Shown here: one piece after another, positions 45,617 to 54,053 of the stretch
Position numbering within the stretch: position 1 is the first letter of the stretch
How the letters are laid out: the number at the start of each line of letters is the position of its first letter
Source of the DNA: Ilyomonas sp963847085
GTDB lineage: Bacteria; Bacteroidota; Bacteroidia; Chitinophagales; Chitinophagaceae
DNA: 64,000 nucleotides
Reading direction: 5' to 3'
Assembly (NCBI GenBank): GCA_963847085.1
Contig: CAWJYO010000005.1
Location: 82,843 to 146,842 of the forward strand
Notes under the pieces: generated by a model
Databases searched by the model: none
Told to the model about the DNA's origin: nothing
Seen by the model: the letters and a program-made list of their open reading frames with translations, nothing else
Program-made: the position numbers and the translations under genes

Positions 45617-45808
45617 GTAATCGGCTTACCGCAGAGCTGGCATTTTTAAAACGTCCAACCGTAACGAAAGCCCATTGAAAATATAAAGTTGAAGATAAAT
45701 ACAAAGCCGAATTATATTCTACAGCCCGTACTAAAGCTCCATAGAATTCCAATGAAAAAAATTTATTCGTCCCGCCAGCTTTGCGGTAAACCGCATGTTG
45801 TGCGTTCG
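45608..45808 (-). repeat. attC-like fold-back site (about 200 bp)
   Basis: Read on the minus strand: left core CGAACGCACAAC (45808-45797), right core GTTATGTGC (45616-45608). Between them TTACCGCA (45789-45782 in that direction) pairs with TGCGGTAA (45633-45626), and AGCTGGC (45780-45774) with GCCAGCT (45641-45635). Two nested helices thus bring the cores together, as in an integron attC site. No gene crosses it apart from a spurious frame. Confidence 0.68.
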
Positions 45809-45842
45809 CCTTGTCTGAAATACGGTCTATTGAGAGACAATT

Positions 45843-46259
45843 TTATTTTAATTGGGAACTCTCTGTTTGTGGAATAGTTTTAGAATCTTCATGTTGAATA
45901 ACAGCTTTTATGATTTCTTCCTTGTTATCAACGTCCGATGCCTCTTTTGTATTTTCTGTCTCTTGTTTTATTTCTTCTTCGTTTGGTTTTCTTTTAAAAC
46001 GACGCTCTAATTCCTTATAAATAGTAAGGCAAGCACTAATAAAAGATGCAGTCTTAAATACCATTTCAACAACAAAAACTAAATCCAAGTTGGCTCCGCC
46101 GACTGACTTTTTTTGTGCTTTTTCGATAATAGGCGTCAAAGAATCACCATTTGCCGCATGCCGGATGATGTTAGTGGTAAGTTCAGAACCTAAATTATCA
46201 AAATGGTCGCCAATAAATTCATTAGCTATTAATTTAATTTCCTTTATTCTATCTTCCAT
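45843..46259 (-). CDS. Cytoplasmic helical protein, function unknown
   Basis: About 138 residues from the ATG at 46259 (MEDRIKEIKLIANEFIGDHF). A longer reading to 46337 would overlap the upstream gene and begin with unlike hydrophobic sequence, so the later start is preferred. It is helical, with one hydrophobic stretch (VFVVEMVFKTASFISACLTIY, about 50-70), and a charged Glu/Lys-rich tail. No domain recognised. It lies 10 bases after the metallopeptidase gene, in the same cassette. Confidence 0.65.
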   Translation of the reverse strand: MEDRIKEIKLIANEFIGDHFDNLGSELTTNIIRHAANGDSLTPIIEKAQKKSVGGANLDLVFVVEMVFKTASFISACLTIYKELERRFKRKPNEEEIKQETENTKEASDVDNKEEIIKAVIQHEDSKTIPQTESSQLK

Positions 46260-46269
46260 GGTTTCGAAT

Positions 46270-47397
46270 TTATTTGTTTTTATATAAATATTTTGGCAGT
46301 AAAAGATTAATAAAACAAAAATGACAACGAGACACAAATCTAATAGAACTACGCCCGATCCATATTAATACAATACCTATAGTTGCCCAAATAATTATGA
46401 TGCTTTTAGTTGCATATAGTGATTCCCATCCGATATAGATACATAAGAGTAGAAATAAATAATCTGTTATAAGCATTATTTTGCTAGGATCTTCTCGAAT
46501 TCCGCCAATAACAATTTTGTTGTTTTCCCATCGTTCAATTATTCCTAGGTTATACTTCATCTCAAATATTCTTGCCTTTAATTCTACCCACCGCTGACTG
46601 CCTCTTTCAAGTTCTTGTGTCCACGTATTAAGCCAATAATTTCCTGCTAATTTAGCCATTTTCAAATCTTCTTCAGCTAGCCGTTTAATAGCAAATGAAT
46701 CAGCATAAATTTCTAACATTGCGTTCTTGCCAGAATACTTCCAGTAATGATAATTACTAATCCAATATAATAAGCCAAGAATTCCAATTAATAAGCGATT
46801 TGAATCAGGTGCAAGAACGGTAGCAGTTATTGCAGCTAAAAATGCAGAATAATGCATACCATAAATCCTACCCCCAATTATAAATCCAGGAATTGAGCAA
46901 TGAGCAATCTCATGGTAGAGATTAAATCTTTGAATAGGTTTTAAAATATCACTTGGTCCATATCGAATAAATATTATTGATGTTGCAAAAGTATTCATGA
47001 ATGATTTCAAGTTAATTAGACTATTTCCGTCAGAGCCTTTGACATCAAAAATTCTAAGGGGTGGTGCATCACGTAATATAGGGTCTGTCCTATGATAATA
47101 ATTCCAAAGATAGAAGCGCTTGTACCAATTAATGTCTTTGGGAAGTGGAAACTCTTTAATGTTTTCAATTCCGTTATCTTCCTCAAAATATAGAAGAAAG
47201 TCTTGAGCATTTTTTGCAGAAACTTTTGCTGTAGCAGTACCTGAAATAACTAAGGTTAGAATATAACTAATTGCAAAAGCAACAACCCACATTACAGAGG
47301 GATGTCTAATGAATCCAACTATACATATATAACGCAAATGAATTCCGTAAGGTTCACGAAAAATATTACCAATCTCTTTGAATATCATTTTTGGCAA
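46270..47397 (-). CDS. Membrane zinc metallopeptidase, M48-like
   Basis: A 375-residue protein with helices near 35-55 and again in the last 60 residues. The zinc site HEIAH lies in YHEIAHCSIPG (about 158-168), and LEIYADSFAIK (about 233-243) gives the ExxAD-type third ligand. This layout fits M48/HtpX- or M56-like peptidases in the inner membrane. The substrate is unknown, and the following small gene may encode a partner. Confidence 0.72.
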   Translation of the reverse strand: MPKMIFKEIGNIFREPYGIHLRYICIVGFIRHPSVMWVVAFAISYILTLVISGTATAKVSAKNAQDFLLYFEEDNGIENIKEFPLPKDINWYKRFYLWNYYHRTDPILRDAPPLRIFDVKGSDGNSLINLKSFMNTFATSIIFIRYGPSDILKPIQRFNLYHEIAHCSIPGFIIGGRIYGMHYSAFLAAITATVLAPDSNRLLIGILGLLYWISNYHYWKYSGKNAMLEIYADSFAIKRLAEEDLKMAKLAGNYWLNTWTQELERGSQRWVELKARIFEMKYNLGIIERWENNKIVIGGIREDPSKIMLITDYLFLLLCIYIGWESLYATKSIIIIWATIGIVLIWIGRSSIRFVSRCHFCFINLLLPKYLYKNK

Positions 47398-47433
47398 ACT
47401 CTATAAAGGTTCTGACTAACGTTTTATGATTCG
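47398..47433. other. Cassette core GTTAGTC on the minus strand
   Basis: GACTAAC at 47414-47420 (GTTAGTC on the minus strand) begins 23 bases upstream of the metallopeptidase start, like the opening cores of the other cassettes. It does not match the closing core CGAACGCACAAC at 45797-45808, so the unit may be a fusion of two cassettes. Its own site is cut by the IS110 remnant. Confidence 0.4.
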
Positions 47434-48781
47434 CTAAGTAAGTTGCAGTCCTAATTCGTTAGTCTTTATGTCAAACTTATGAATAAGCTTCTTCATTTCC
47501 TGCACTTTTCTTTTGCGTTTCTGATCTAAGAATTCATAGCTATGCTCGTTGTTGTAGGGTTGTTTCTTTATTATCATATTCCATATAATTACCGCAAGTT
47601 TTCTTGCGGTGGCGCTTATGGCTGCTGTTCTTCCTTTTCTAAAGTTGATGCGATTGAAGAAGTTCGACAGTGGCGTATTTTTTAAGTTGCCTATGACGTT
47701 GGCTGCTTGTCTGAGCGCAATCTTGAGTCTGTTGCTTCCTTTTGGCACTTTATGACTTAGCACCTTACCTCCGCTTATTTTATTGTTGGGTACAAGCCGA
47801 AGCCAGGAGGCAAATAGTTTGGCAGAATCAAACTTCTTTAAACCTTCCAATCCAACTTCACTCATTAATGTAAGCGCAGTGGAGTAACTTATCCTTCAAT
47901 AGCTAATGAAGTCGATGCCTTCAAAATATTGATAAGACAGTCAGGTTGATGTCAATGGTTTTAGGTGAATTCTTATTTACTTTTTTATGTGCTTTCTTCT
48001 CAATGTGATGTTGCGTTTATCGTTATTGCCTGTGATTTGTTCGGTAAGCATTTTTTCAATTTCTGTATCGAATCTTTTATCGATAACTGAAGTGCCTGGT
48101 ACATTTTATATTCATGCCTTGAAGGCAAACAGATAATCTTTTCTTCCATTGGTCTGCAGTGCTTTTGCAATTTCTTCTTCGCTTTTTTGCAGTTACCGTT
48201 TCTGAGTGATGCGAGTGTTTCTGCATTCGTTTCTCCTTTACAAACAGCTTCTATTATTAATAGACCGGTTAAACCAACAACATCTTTTACAACAACATCT
48301 AATCTTAAATTAAGCAGGCGAAGGTATTTCTGTATTTTCCGGGTGGTATCAGCAGCATTATCTAATAGATTAGTGCGATGCCTGCAATAGGTTCGTAATT
48401 GTCTGTAGCTTCATCGGGTAAAAAGCTGCTATTTAATAACCCAATAGTATGCAACTTCTGTATCCATTGGCAGTCCTGTACATCTGTCTTCTTGCCCTTA
48501 ATGTTTTTAGTAAACTTGCCATTGCAAAGGATAACTTGTAAGCCCGCACTCTGCAAAACAGCAAACAAGCTTTGCCAGTAGGTTCCTGTACTTTCCATCG
48601 CTACCGTCTTTACATTATTTTCTCTAAGCCATTCTGCTATGGCTTTTAGGTCTTCATTGTAAACACCGAATTCTCTTACATCACCTTTGCCTTGTCCTAC
48701 AGCTACAAAATGAGAGCGGCTGCCTACATCAATGCCCGCAGCATTTTCATTGATGATTTCCATTGAAATTTTTTTGTTCAT
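47434..48781 (-). pseudogene. IS110-family transposase, broken
   Basis: The first part (48781-48362) has the DEDD RuvC-like site pieces GIDVGSRSH, AMESTGTYWQSL and KTDVQDCQWIQ. The last part (47865-47434) has the Transposase_20 end FASWLRLVPNNKISGGKVLSHKVPKGSNRLKIALRQAANVI, with the serine region. Between them the frame is broken by stops and shifts, so the enzyme is inactive. It sits inside the cassette array. Confidence 0.82.
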
Positions 48782-49023
48782 CAGATTTTTTTTAAAGTGA
48801 TAAAAAATGTCCTAAGGGAATGTATCTTTGACATGTAAATATTCTGATCGGGGTAGTAATAATTACTCCTCCACTGAAATCATCGCAAAGCCTTTTTGTT
48901 GTAAGCAGAAAGGCTTTTTACATTCCAACCAGGATGACGCCCGTGCTATTATGCAACAGTTTTAAACCGGCCTTACAATAGAGCAAAGCAATATAACTAA
49001 TTACAATGCTGCATCTTGCAAAC
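48782..49023. other. Non-coding end of the IS110 element
   Basis: About 240 bases without a gene. It holds a palindrome (GAGTAATTATTACT around 48855-48869) and a hairpin AAAGCCTTT / AAAGGCTTT (48887-48917) followed by T on the plus strand. In IS110 elements the non-coding flank of the transposase gene encodes a bridge RNA, and this stretch is where one would lie, but I cannot define it. Confidence 0.4.
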
Positions 49024-49077
49024 GTTAGCTATGGAAATCATTTTTTGCAAGCGAAAAAAGGAGGGATGACCGCTAAC
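49024..49077 (-). repeat. Gene-less mini-cassette
   Basis: On the minus strand it opens with GTTAGCGG (49077-49070) and closes with GCTAAC (49029-49024), with only about 40 bases between and no gene. The opening bases GTTAGCGGTCAT are the same as those that open cassette 2 at 21047. Confidence 0.45.
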
Positions 49078-49269
49078 GTTACAGCATTTGGGAAGGCATG
49101 GCAATAGAAATTGGTCAGCCTGATACAAATGCTTAATTGAAAAACTGATGTTGAAGATAATTACAAATGTTGAATAAAGTAATGTCGGCTTGAACAAAAG
49201 ATGATAAGAATAATTGCTGCACAAATGCTGCTTGTCAAGCCATGCTTTTACAAATGCATTTGTTGTGCG
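49070..49269 (-). repeat. attC-like fold-back site (200 bp)
   Basis: Left core on the minus strand CGCACAAC (49269-49262), right core GTTAGCGG (49077-49070). GCATTTG (49257-49251 read on the minus strand) pairs with CAAATGC (49090-49084), and GCATGGC (49245-49239) with GCCATGC (49102-49096). The helices are nested and spaced the same on each side. The spacing and length match the site at 45608-45808. Confidence 0.68.
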
Positions 49270-49320
49270 TTCGTGGCATCGTCAACCTAAACGATACCAT
49301 GATTTAAAAAAGTACCTTGT

Positions 49321-51255
49321 TTATTCTTTAATTACTTTAAATTGCTCATGGTTATTATCACTTACTATGGTTACTATTAAAACTTGTTTAGAAAATTGTG
49401 ATAATGATATTCTTAATAATTGTCCGGTAACAAAGTTTTGTTTTGTTTCATATAATGTCTTACCATCCATATTTGTAACCTTTACTTGTGCATTTGAAAC
49501 ATTGCCTAATGAAACTATGTTGATAAAATCTTTTGATGGATTTGGTGAAACAGAAAACAGTAGATGTGCTTTTGAAAAGTCAACCGTCTGAATACTACTA
49601 TAAGTGCTTGTTCCATCTTTATCAACTTCCTGTAAGCGATAGTACAGTTTCGTTACATTTAATGCAGTAACATTCGCATCAGTATATCCATAATCATTAA
49701 CGTTTGTACTGTTGCCTTTTGCAACTACTTTGTTTAATGTAATAAAATGAATTCCATCACTGCTTCGCTGAATATTAAAATAACTTGTGTTTGTTTCGTT
49801 TGCTGTTTCCCAATTCAATACAACATTTTTGCTTTGATTTTGAACAGATAATTTTAAGTAGTTGACTGCTAAAGTTCCATAATCCAAATATGCTAAATGG
49901 TAGATAGTTGAGCTATTATAAACAAAAAACAGAGTGTCGTTGAAAACAAACGGGTATTGAGAATAGCCTCCACCATTAGGATCGCTTACTGTAGATATAC
50001 TTTGCCCATCATATTGAGTTAGGCTTTCAAGTGCGAAAAATAGTTTATTGCGATAAACAATTGGCATTGTTTCATCAATATCGTTGTTAATTGTGGTTCT
50101 AATTAAAGAATCATTAATTCCATTAAAGGAAGTTAAATCTCGTCTATCTCTCGAATCCAAGGTTGCAAAGTAGAGTTTGTTATTATAAGTAATATAGTTT
50201 GTACGACTATAATCTATTCCGATAATACTATAGCTTGAATCAGGATTTGGAATAACTCTTAGTTTTTGTCCATCGAATTCGCCTAAATAATCAGTACTAC
50301 CAATTTCTCCCGATGATTGTATGGATATAGTGTCATTATAAGTCACATAAAGCTTGTTATTGTAAATAACAGGATCATTATAATAAACACCAAATCCTCC
50401 ATCATTCGTTGGATTAGGAATAAGTACTGTATTTGAACCATCGTATTGAGCAAGTTGAAATACATAATTAATAGTTTGATTAGTATTATCATGATACGTT
50501 AAATAGAGCTTACCATTGTAAACAGTTGGATGTGGATATTGAACAATAGTACTATTATCAAAATTAAGTCCTTGACCCAAAAAGGTTCCATCTGTAGGGT
50601 TAGGAATAATTGTAAATGTTGTGCCATCGTAAGCAACTAATTGACCGGTTTGATTTTTGGTAACCCAAACTGAATAAAACTCACTGTTATAAATAATAGG
50701 TGCTCCTACATAATCTTGCAAACTATCTTTTGTTGTTACTATTTGTAAATTTGATCCATCGAAAGCAGCAAGATTATAAGCAGTCAAAGTTAAGTACTGT
50801 ATGTAAAGTTTTCCTTTGAAAATGGTTGGTGCTGGTTGCAGTAATTGATCTCCATTAAATCCAGTTCCGTTATCAGGATTAGAAACTAATGCAATCGAAC
50901 TGCCATCATATTGTGCTAACTGGTATTTTTTACTTTGATTTAAATATCGAAAACATAACTTATTATTAAACACAATAGGAAAGTCAGCAAAGCCAGTTCC
51001 ATTATCTGGATTAGGAATAACTGTTAGTCCAGAACCATTCCATCTTGCCAAATGAATTTTGTTTTCAGCATCAGTATAGCCAGTATATAACTGATTATTG
51101 TAAACAATATAACTACTTCCTTTCTTATTACCCGGATCAGGATTAGGAACAACTTTTATTGTTTGTGCATTTACATTTAGTTGGCAAATCATTATTATTA
51201 ATATAACCAACAACAAAATTTTAGGGATAGATTTTGACGAGTAGAAGTAAGTCAT
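49321..51255 (-). CDS. Secreted repeat protein with T9SS C-terminal domain
   Basis: A 644-residue protein. Signal peptide ILLLVILIIMICQLNVNAQ, then about seven repeats of roughly 50-60 residues with the theme VIPNPDNGTGF...YNNKLYxxY...QLAQYDGS, likely a beta-propeller (Kelch-like). A fibronectin-type segment follows (NVVLNWETANETNTSYFNIQRSSDG), then a type A T9SS sorting domain (LLFSVSPNPSKDFINIVSLGN...FKVIKE). It should be exported and anchored at the cell surface. It is the first cassette next to the recombinase. Confidence 0.8.
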   Translation of the reverse strand: MTYFYSSKSIPKILLLVILIIMICQLNVNAQTIKVVPNPDPGNKKGSSYIVYNNQLYTGYTDAENKIHLARWNGSGLTVIPNPDNGTGFADFPIVFNNKLCFRYLNQSKKYQLAQYDGSSIALVSNPDNGTGFNGDQLLQPAPTIFKGKLYIQYLTLTAYNLAAFDGSNLQIVTTKDSLQDYVGAPIIYNSEFYSVWVTKNQTGQLVAYDGTTFTIIPNPTDGTFLGQGLNFDNSTIVQYPHPTVYNGKLYLTYHDNTNQTINYVFQLAQYDGSNTVLIPNPTNDGGFGVYYNDPVIYNNKLYVTYNDTISIQSSGEIGSTDYLGEFDGQKLRVIPNPDSSYSIIGIDYSRTNYITYNNKLYFATLDSRDRRDLTSFNGINDSLIRTTINNDIDETMPIVYRNKLFFALESLTQYDGQSISTVSDPNGGGYSQYPFVFNDTLFFVYNSSTIYHLAYLDYGTLAVNYLKLSVQNQSKNVVLNWETANETNTSYFNIQRSSDGIHFITLNKVVAKGNSTNVNDYGYTDANVTALNVTKLYYRLQEVDKDGTSTYSSIQTVDFSKAHLLFSVSPNPSKDFINIVSLGNVSNAQVKVTNMDGKTLYETKQNFVTGQLLRISLSQFSKQVLIVTIVSDNNHEQFKVIKE

Positions 51256-51301
51256 AATATTAGCTTTTGATGATTAAATTTTCTGTGCTTGTCAGCCATG
51301 A

Positions 51302-51478
51302 CGCACAACTCTTAAATAGACGAAAGTTTCCCTTCGCCTTTAAAAGACTAAAAATATATGTTTCCGTTTGATTCTCAAAGAAACATGATTTCGTTTTTTG
51401 GGTTTCTCAACTTTACACAGAAAATGTTATGTGAGATTGAGAAACCCAAAAAACGAAAGCGCAACCCAAAAACGAAAA
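51302..51478 (-). promoter_or_regulatory. attI-like region: core site and repeated putative recombinase boxes
   Basis: A core CGCACAAC at 51302-51309 (GTTGTGCG on the minus strand) opens the first cassette. Between it and the recombinase stop lies a perfect 22-bp inverted repeat (51389-51410 and 51437-51458) with a 26-base spacer. The spacer holds GTTATGTG (51426-51433), the same bases that open the cupin cassette. A third, shorter copy of the arm (AACCCAAAAACGAAAA) follows at 51463-51478, 20 bases on. Such clustered boxes next to the integrase gene fit an attI-like primary site. Confidence 0.55.
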
Positions 51479-51480
51479 GT

Positions 51481-52485
51481 TCATTTTAAATTCAACTTAT
51501 CTAACGGACTTTCAATTTTTGCCATGTTTTTTTGACTTACATGCGTATACCGCATAGTTGTTGTAATGCTGTTATGTCCGAGCAGTTCCTGAATAAAGCG
51601 AACATCTGTCCCGCTTTCCATCAAATGAGTAGCATAACTGTGCCTGAGGGAGTGAACACTTCCCTTCTTTTTGATTCCTGCTTTCCGTTTTGCCTCGCTC
51701 AGTATCAATTGTATACTCCTTGTGCTGTAAGCACCACCATGTTGACCTTCAAACAAAAACTCTCTAGGCTTGTATTGCCTAAAATATAACCTTAGTACAT
51801 CCAATAGCCTTTTAGAGAGGGGAACCATGCGGTCTTTCTTTCCCTTTGCACCATGAATATGAATCATCATTCGCTTACTGTCAATATCCTTGATTTTTAG
51901 ATTCACAATTTCGCTTACCCTCAATCCTGCAGAATAGCCTGCCATCAGCATGGCACGATGCTTTATGTTTTCAACCTTTTGTATCACTTCTGTCACTTCT
52001 TCTGCTGCCAAGACCTCAGGAAGCTTCCAGGGCTTTTTCGGGCGAGGTAAGTTATAAAATTCAGCTTTCCTCCCTAATACCTGTTCGTAATAGAATTTAA
52101 TGGCATTGACCGTTGTATGAATATGTACTTCACTATATCCTTGCTTCGTTATCAGCCACAAGAGATAAGACAGAATGTGTTGCTTACTCATATCGACTGC
52201 ATTTCGCTCCTTAAGTAACCTGAGCAGATGATGGAAAGCATTGCAGTAGGTATGAATGGTCATGGGGCTGTATCCTTTTAACAATAGTAAATTTCTATAG
52301 TCGGTCAATGCTTTTGCATTGTTTTCATTCAAAGGGTAGGCAGCGATCATTTTAGCGGTTGCAAGAGTAAGGGGCTGGCCCGGTTCCAGAACGACTGCTT
52401 TTCGCTGTTGCAGATATTGTTTTAATTCCTTGTTCTCTATCTGAACGTCATTTCCTATAGACTGTATTAATGCATCATAAAGCAC
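51481..52485 (-). CDS. Tyrosine recombinase of the putative cassette system
   Basis: A 334-residue recombinase: SAM-like core-binding domain (about 55-140) and catalytic domain (about 155-325). The residues R189 (SAGLRVSEI), K214/K216 (HGAKGKKDR), H278-x-x-R281 (HSLRHSYATHL), H304 (LLGHNS) and Y313 (RYTHV) make a complete R-K-H-R-H-Y set, so it looks active. The end SPLDKLNL recalls the SPLDAL end of integron integrases. The extra helix domain those enzymes carry between the Lys and the HxxR boxes is absent. The gene faces the same way as the adjacent cassettes. Confidence 0.85.
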   Translation of the reverse strand: MLYDALIQSIGNDVQIENKELKQYLQQRKAVVLEPGQPLTLATAKMIAAYPLNENNAKALTDYRNLLLLKGYSPMTIHTYCNAFHHLLRLLKERNAVDMSKQHILSYLLWLITKQGYSEVHIHTTVNAIKFYYEQVLGRKAEFYNLPRPKKPWKLPEVLAAEEVTEVIQKVENIKHRAMLMAGYSAGLRVSEIVNLKIKDIDSKRMMIHIHGAKGKKDRMVPLSKRLLDVLRLYFRQYKPREFLFEGQHGGAYSTRSIQLILSEAKRKAGIKKKGSVHSLRHSYATHLMESGTDVRFIQELLGHNSITTTMRYTHVSQKNMAKIESPLDKLNLK

Positions 52486-52782
52486 CTTATTTAATGGAAT
52501 GTACCAACAAGCATGGGTCCGGCTCCACTTAGCCTTTTGTACCCTCTTGATTCTGTTGGTTACCGATGGGCTAAAAGGAAAACAAATGGCAATGCTTTCC
52601 TGATTACGATGAAAAAGCGGTTTGAGAGTGATCGTTATCTTTGGCTTATAGAATTGGTTACAGTAAATATAAGCTGGAAACTATACATGGGTCAAACAAT
52701 TGCTCGATAGCAGTCTTTTCCGGTACGGCCAGGTCTTTACTTGCAAGAGGTGTCCTGCCATGCACCAACTGTGCACGTGAGT
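52486..52782. other. Gene-free region behind the recombinase
   Basis: About 300 bases. Short frames on the plus strand have no motif. I see no repeat or core site here. The recombinase promoter is presumably in this stretch, but I could not mark it. Confidence 0.45.
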
Positions 52783-53889
52783 TTAATTACACCCTCTACC
52801 AATCAGCAATCCAATCACAACAGCACTTATAATTAACACCCAATAAACCGCAGGATGGATACCTGCTTCTTTCACCATTCTTACCCTTTCTTCATTGAGA
52901 TACTTTAACTCTTTGATTCTTTGTGCATGTATTTCATCAACTTTCGCAGCTTGTTGTTTTAAGTTGTTGATCTGATGTTCATAATTGGCTTGTAATTGCT
53001 TTGTTATATCCTCCACAAGTTTTGCCTTAGAGTTTTGCAATTCAGCGATGGTATCATTGTAAATGCTGTTCAGGTATTGCCCTAAATGAGAAGGGGTTAT
53101 GAAGCCTTTGTCTGCCACCTGCTGCAACAACGTTTTATCAACTTCATGCCCGATGGCAGTGAGAAAGTACGAGCGTAAGGATAAGGCTGCTTCAGCAATA
53201 GCTGGTCTGTCAAAGATGCCCAAATTTTCACCTCCGCCTCTTGCTATGACTAATATGTCAGCCTCTGCATCAAAGGCCTGTAATGCGCTTATAATTGCGG
53301 TTTCTGAGATAAGGCTGATTCGTTCAAAATGAAACTTATAAAACGCAATCGCTTCTTCCAGTTGATGCTTGATATCATTATCGATAATGGCATTGTTGCC
53401 GATGATAATCACTACCTTTATTTTCTCTTCATTTACAATTTTTGTTTTGATATAAGAATCCACATCCCTGTAACCAGTCAGAGCTTTCTTTTGAATTAGT
53501 TTGATTGTCTTTAACTGATTCTCGTTAATGTTACTTTCCCGTTGGTCAATCACTTCCATGAGATTCAACTGTAAAAGGATTTTAGAGCCGTTGGCTTCCA
53601 CTTTTTTAGTCAGGAAAGCACTGCATTCAATTAATTGATTGGATGACAGATTGGCCCTTACAATGGCAGAAATAATCAAGGTAATACAAGCATCGCTGTT
53701 CTCGTCCTTTAATTGGTCATAGTAGTAACCACCATAGCTCATTCCCCTGCCTTTTACATAAATACCTTTTACCACCATTACTGTTTTAGTAAGGCTGTTA
53801 GTAAGCACGTTATTGAATATATTGGTGATTGCAGAGGGACTATAGACTGTACTAACTCTTTGTTCTGTTGGTTCACTTGTTTCTGCCAC
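52783..53889 (-). CDS. Membrane-anchored exonuclease VII large-subunit-like protein
   Basis: N-terminal OB-fold-like region (about 35-115; VVKGIYVKGRGMSYGGYYYDQLKDENS), then the XseA catalytic core (about 160-275) with ADILVIARGGGENLGIFDRPAIAEAALSLRSYFLTAIGHEVDKTLLQQVADKGFITPSHLGQYL. The GGGE and GHEVD boxes correspond to the RGGGS and GHExD boxes of exonuclease VII. A coiled coil (about 285-335) and a C-terminal helix VLIISAVVIGLLIGRG replace the usual XseB-binding end. No xseB is next to it. It reads away from the SRAP operon. Confidence 0.78.
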   Translation of the reverse strand: MAETSEPTEQRVSTVYSPSAITNIFNNVLTNSLTKTVMVVKGIYVKGRGMSYGGYYYDQLKDENSDACITLIISAIVRANLSSNQLIECSAFLTKKVEANGSKILLQLNLMEVIDQRESNINENQLKTIKLIQKKALTGYRDVDSYIKTKIVNEEKIKVVIIIGNNAIIDNDIKHQLEEAIAFYKFHFERISLISETAIISALQAFDAEADILVIARGGGENLGIFDRPAIAEAALSLRSYFLTAIGHEVDKTLLQQVADKGFITPSHLGQYLNSIYNDTIAELQNSKAKLVEDITKQLQANYEHQINNLKQQAAKVDEIHAQRIKELKYLNEERVRMVKEAGIHPAVYWVLIISAVVIGLLIGRGCN

Positions 53890-53979
53890 AACTTCTCGTT
53901 TTAAATTGTCTGATTATGTGCTTTGTCATAACCGGATAAATGATTCCTGATGTAAAGGTAAGCTGTTCTAAAAATAATT

Positions 53980-54008
53980 GCTAAAAATATTAGTAATTAT
54001 TTACTAAC
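53980..54008. promoter_or_regulatory. Dyad operator between exoVII-like and SRAP operons
   Basis: TTAGTAA (53990-53996) and TTACTAA (54001-54007) form a perfect inverted repeat with a 4-base spacer in the divergent promoter region. The preceding GCTAAAAATATTAGT (53980-53994) resembles GCTAAAATATTTAGT in the umuD operator. A shared repressor, probably a LexA- or S24-type protein, is inferred. Confidence 0.5.
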
Positions 54009-54053
54009 TCTTTTATCTTTACGCTTTAATTATTCCAACAAAAACAAAATCGT

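Noticed and set aside
45543..45752. A 69-codon minus-strand frame
   Set aside because: It lies mostly within the fold-back site at 45608-45808; no domain and an unlikely amino acid make-up.
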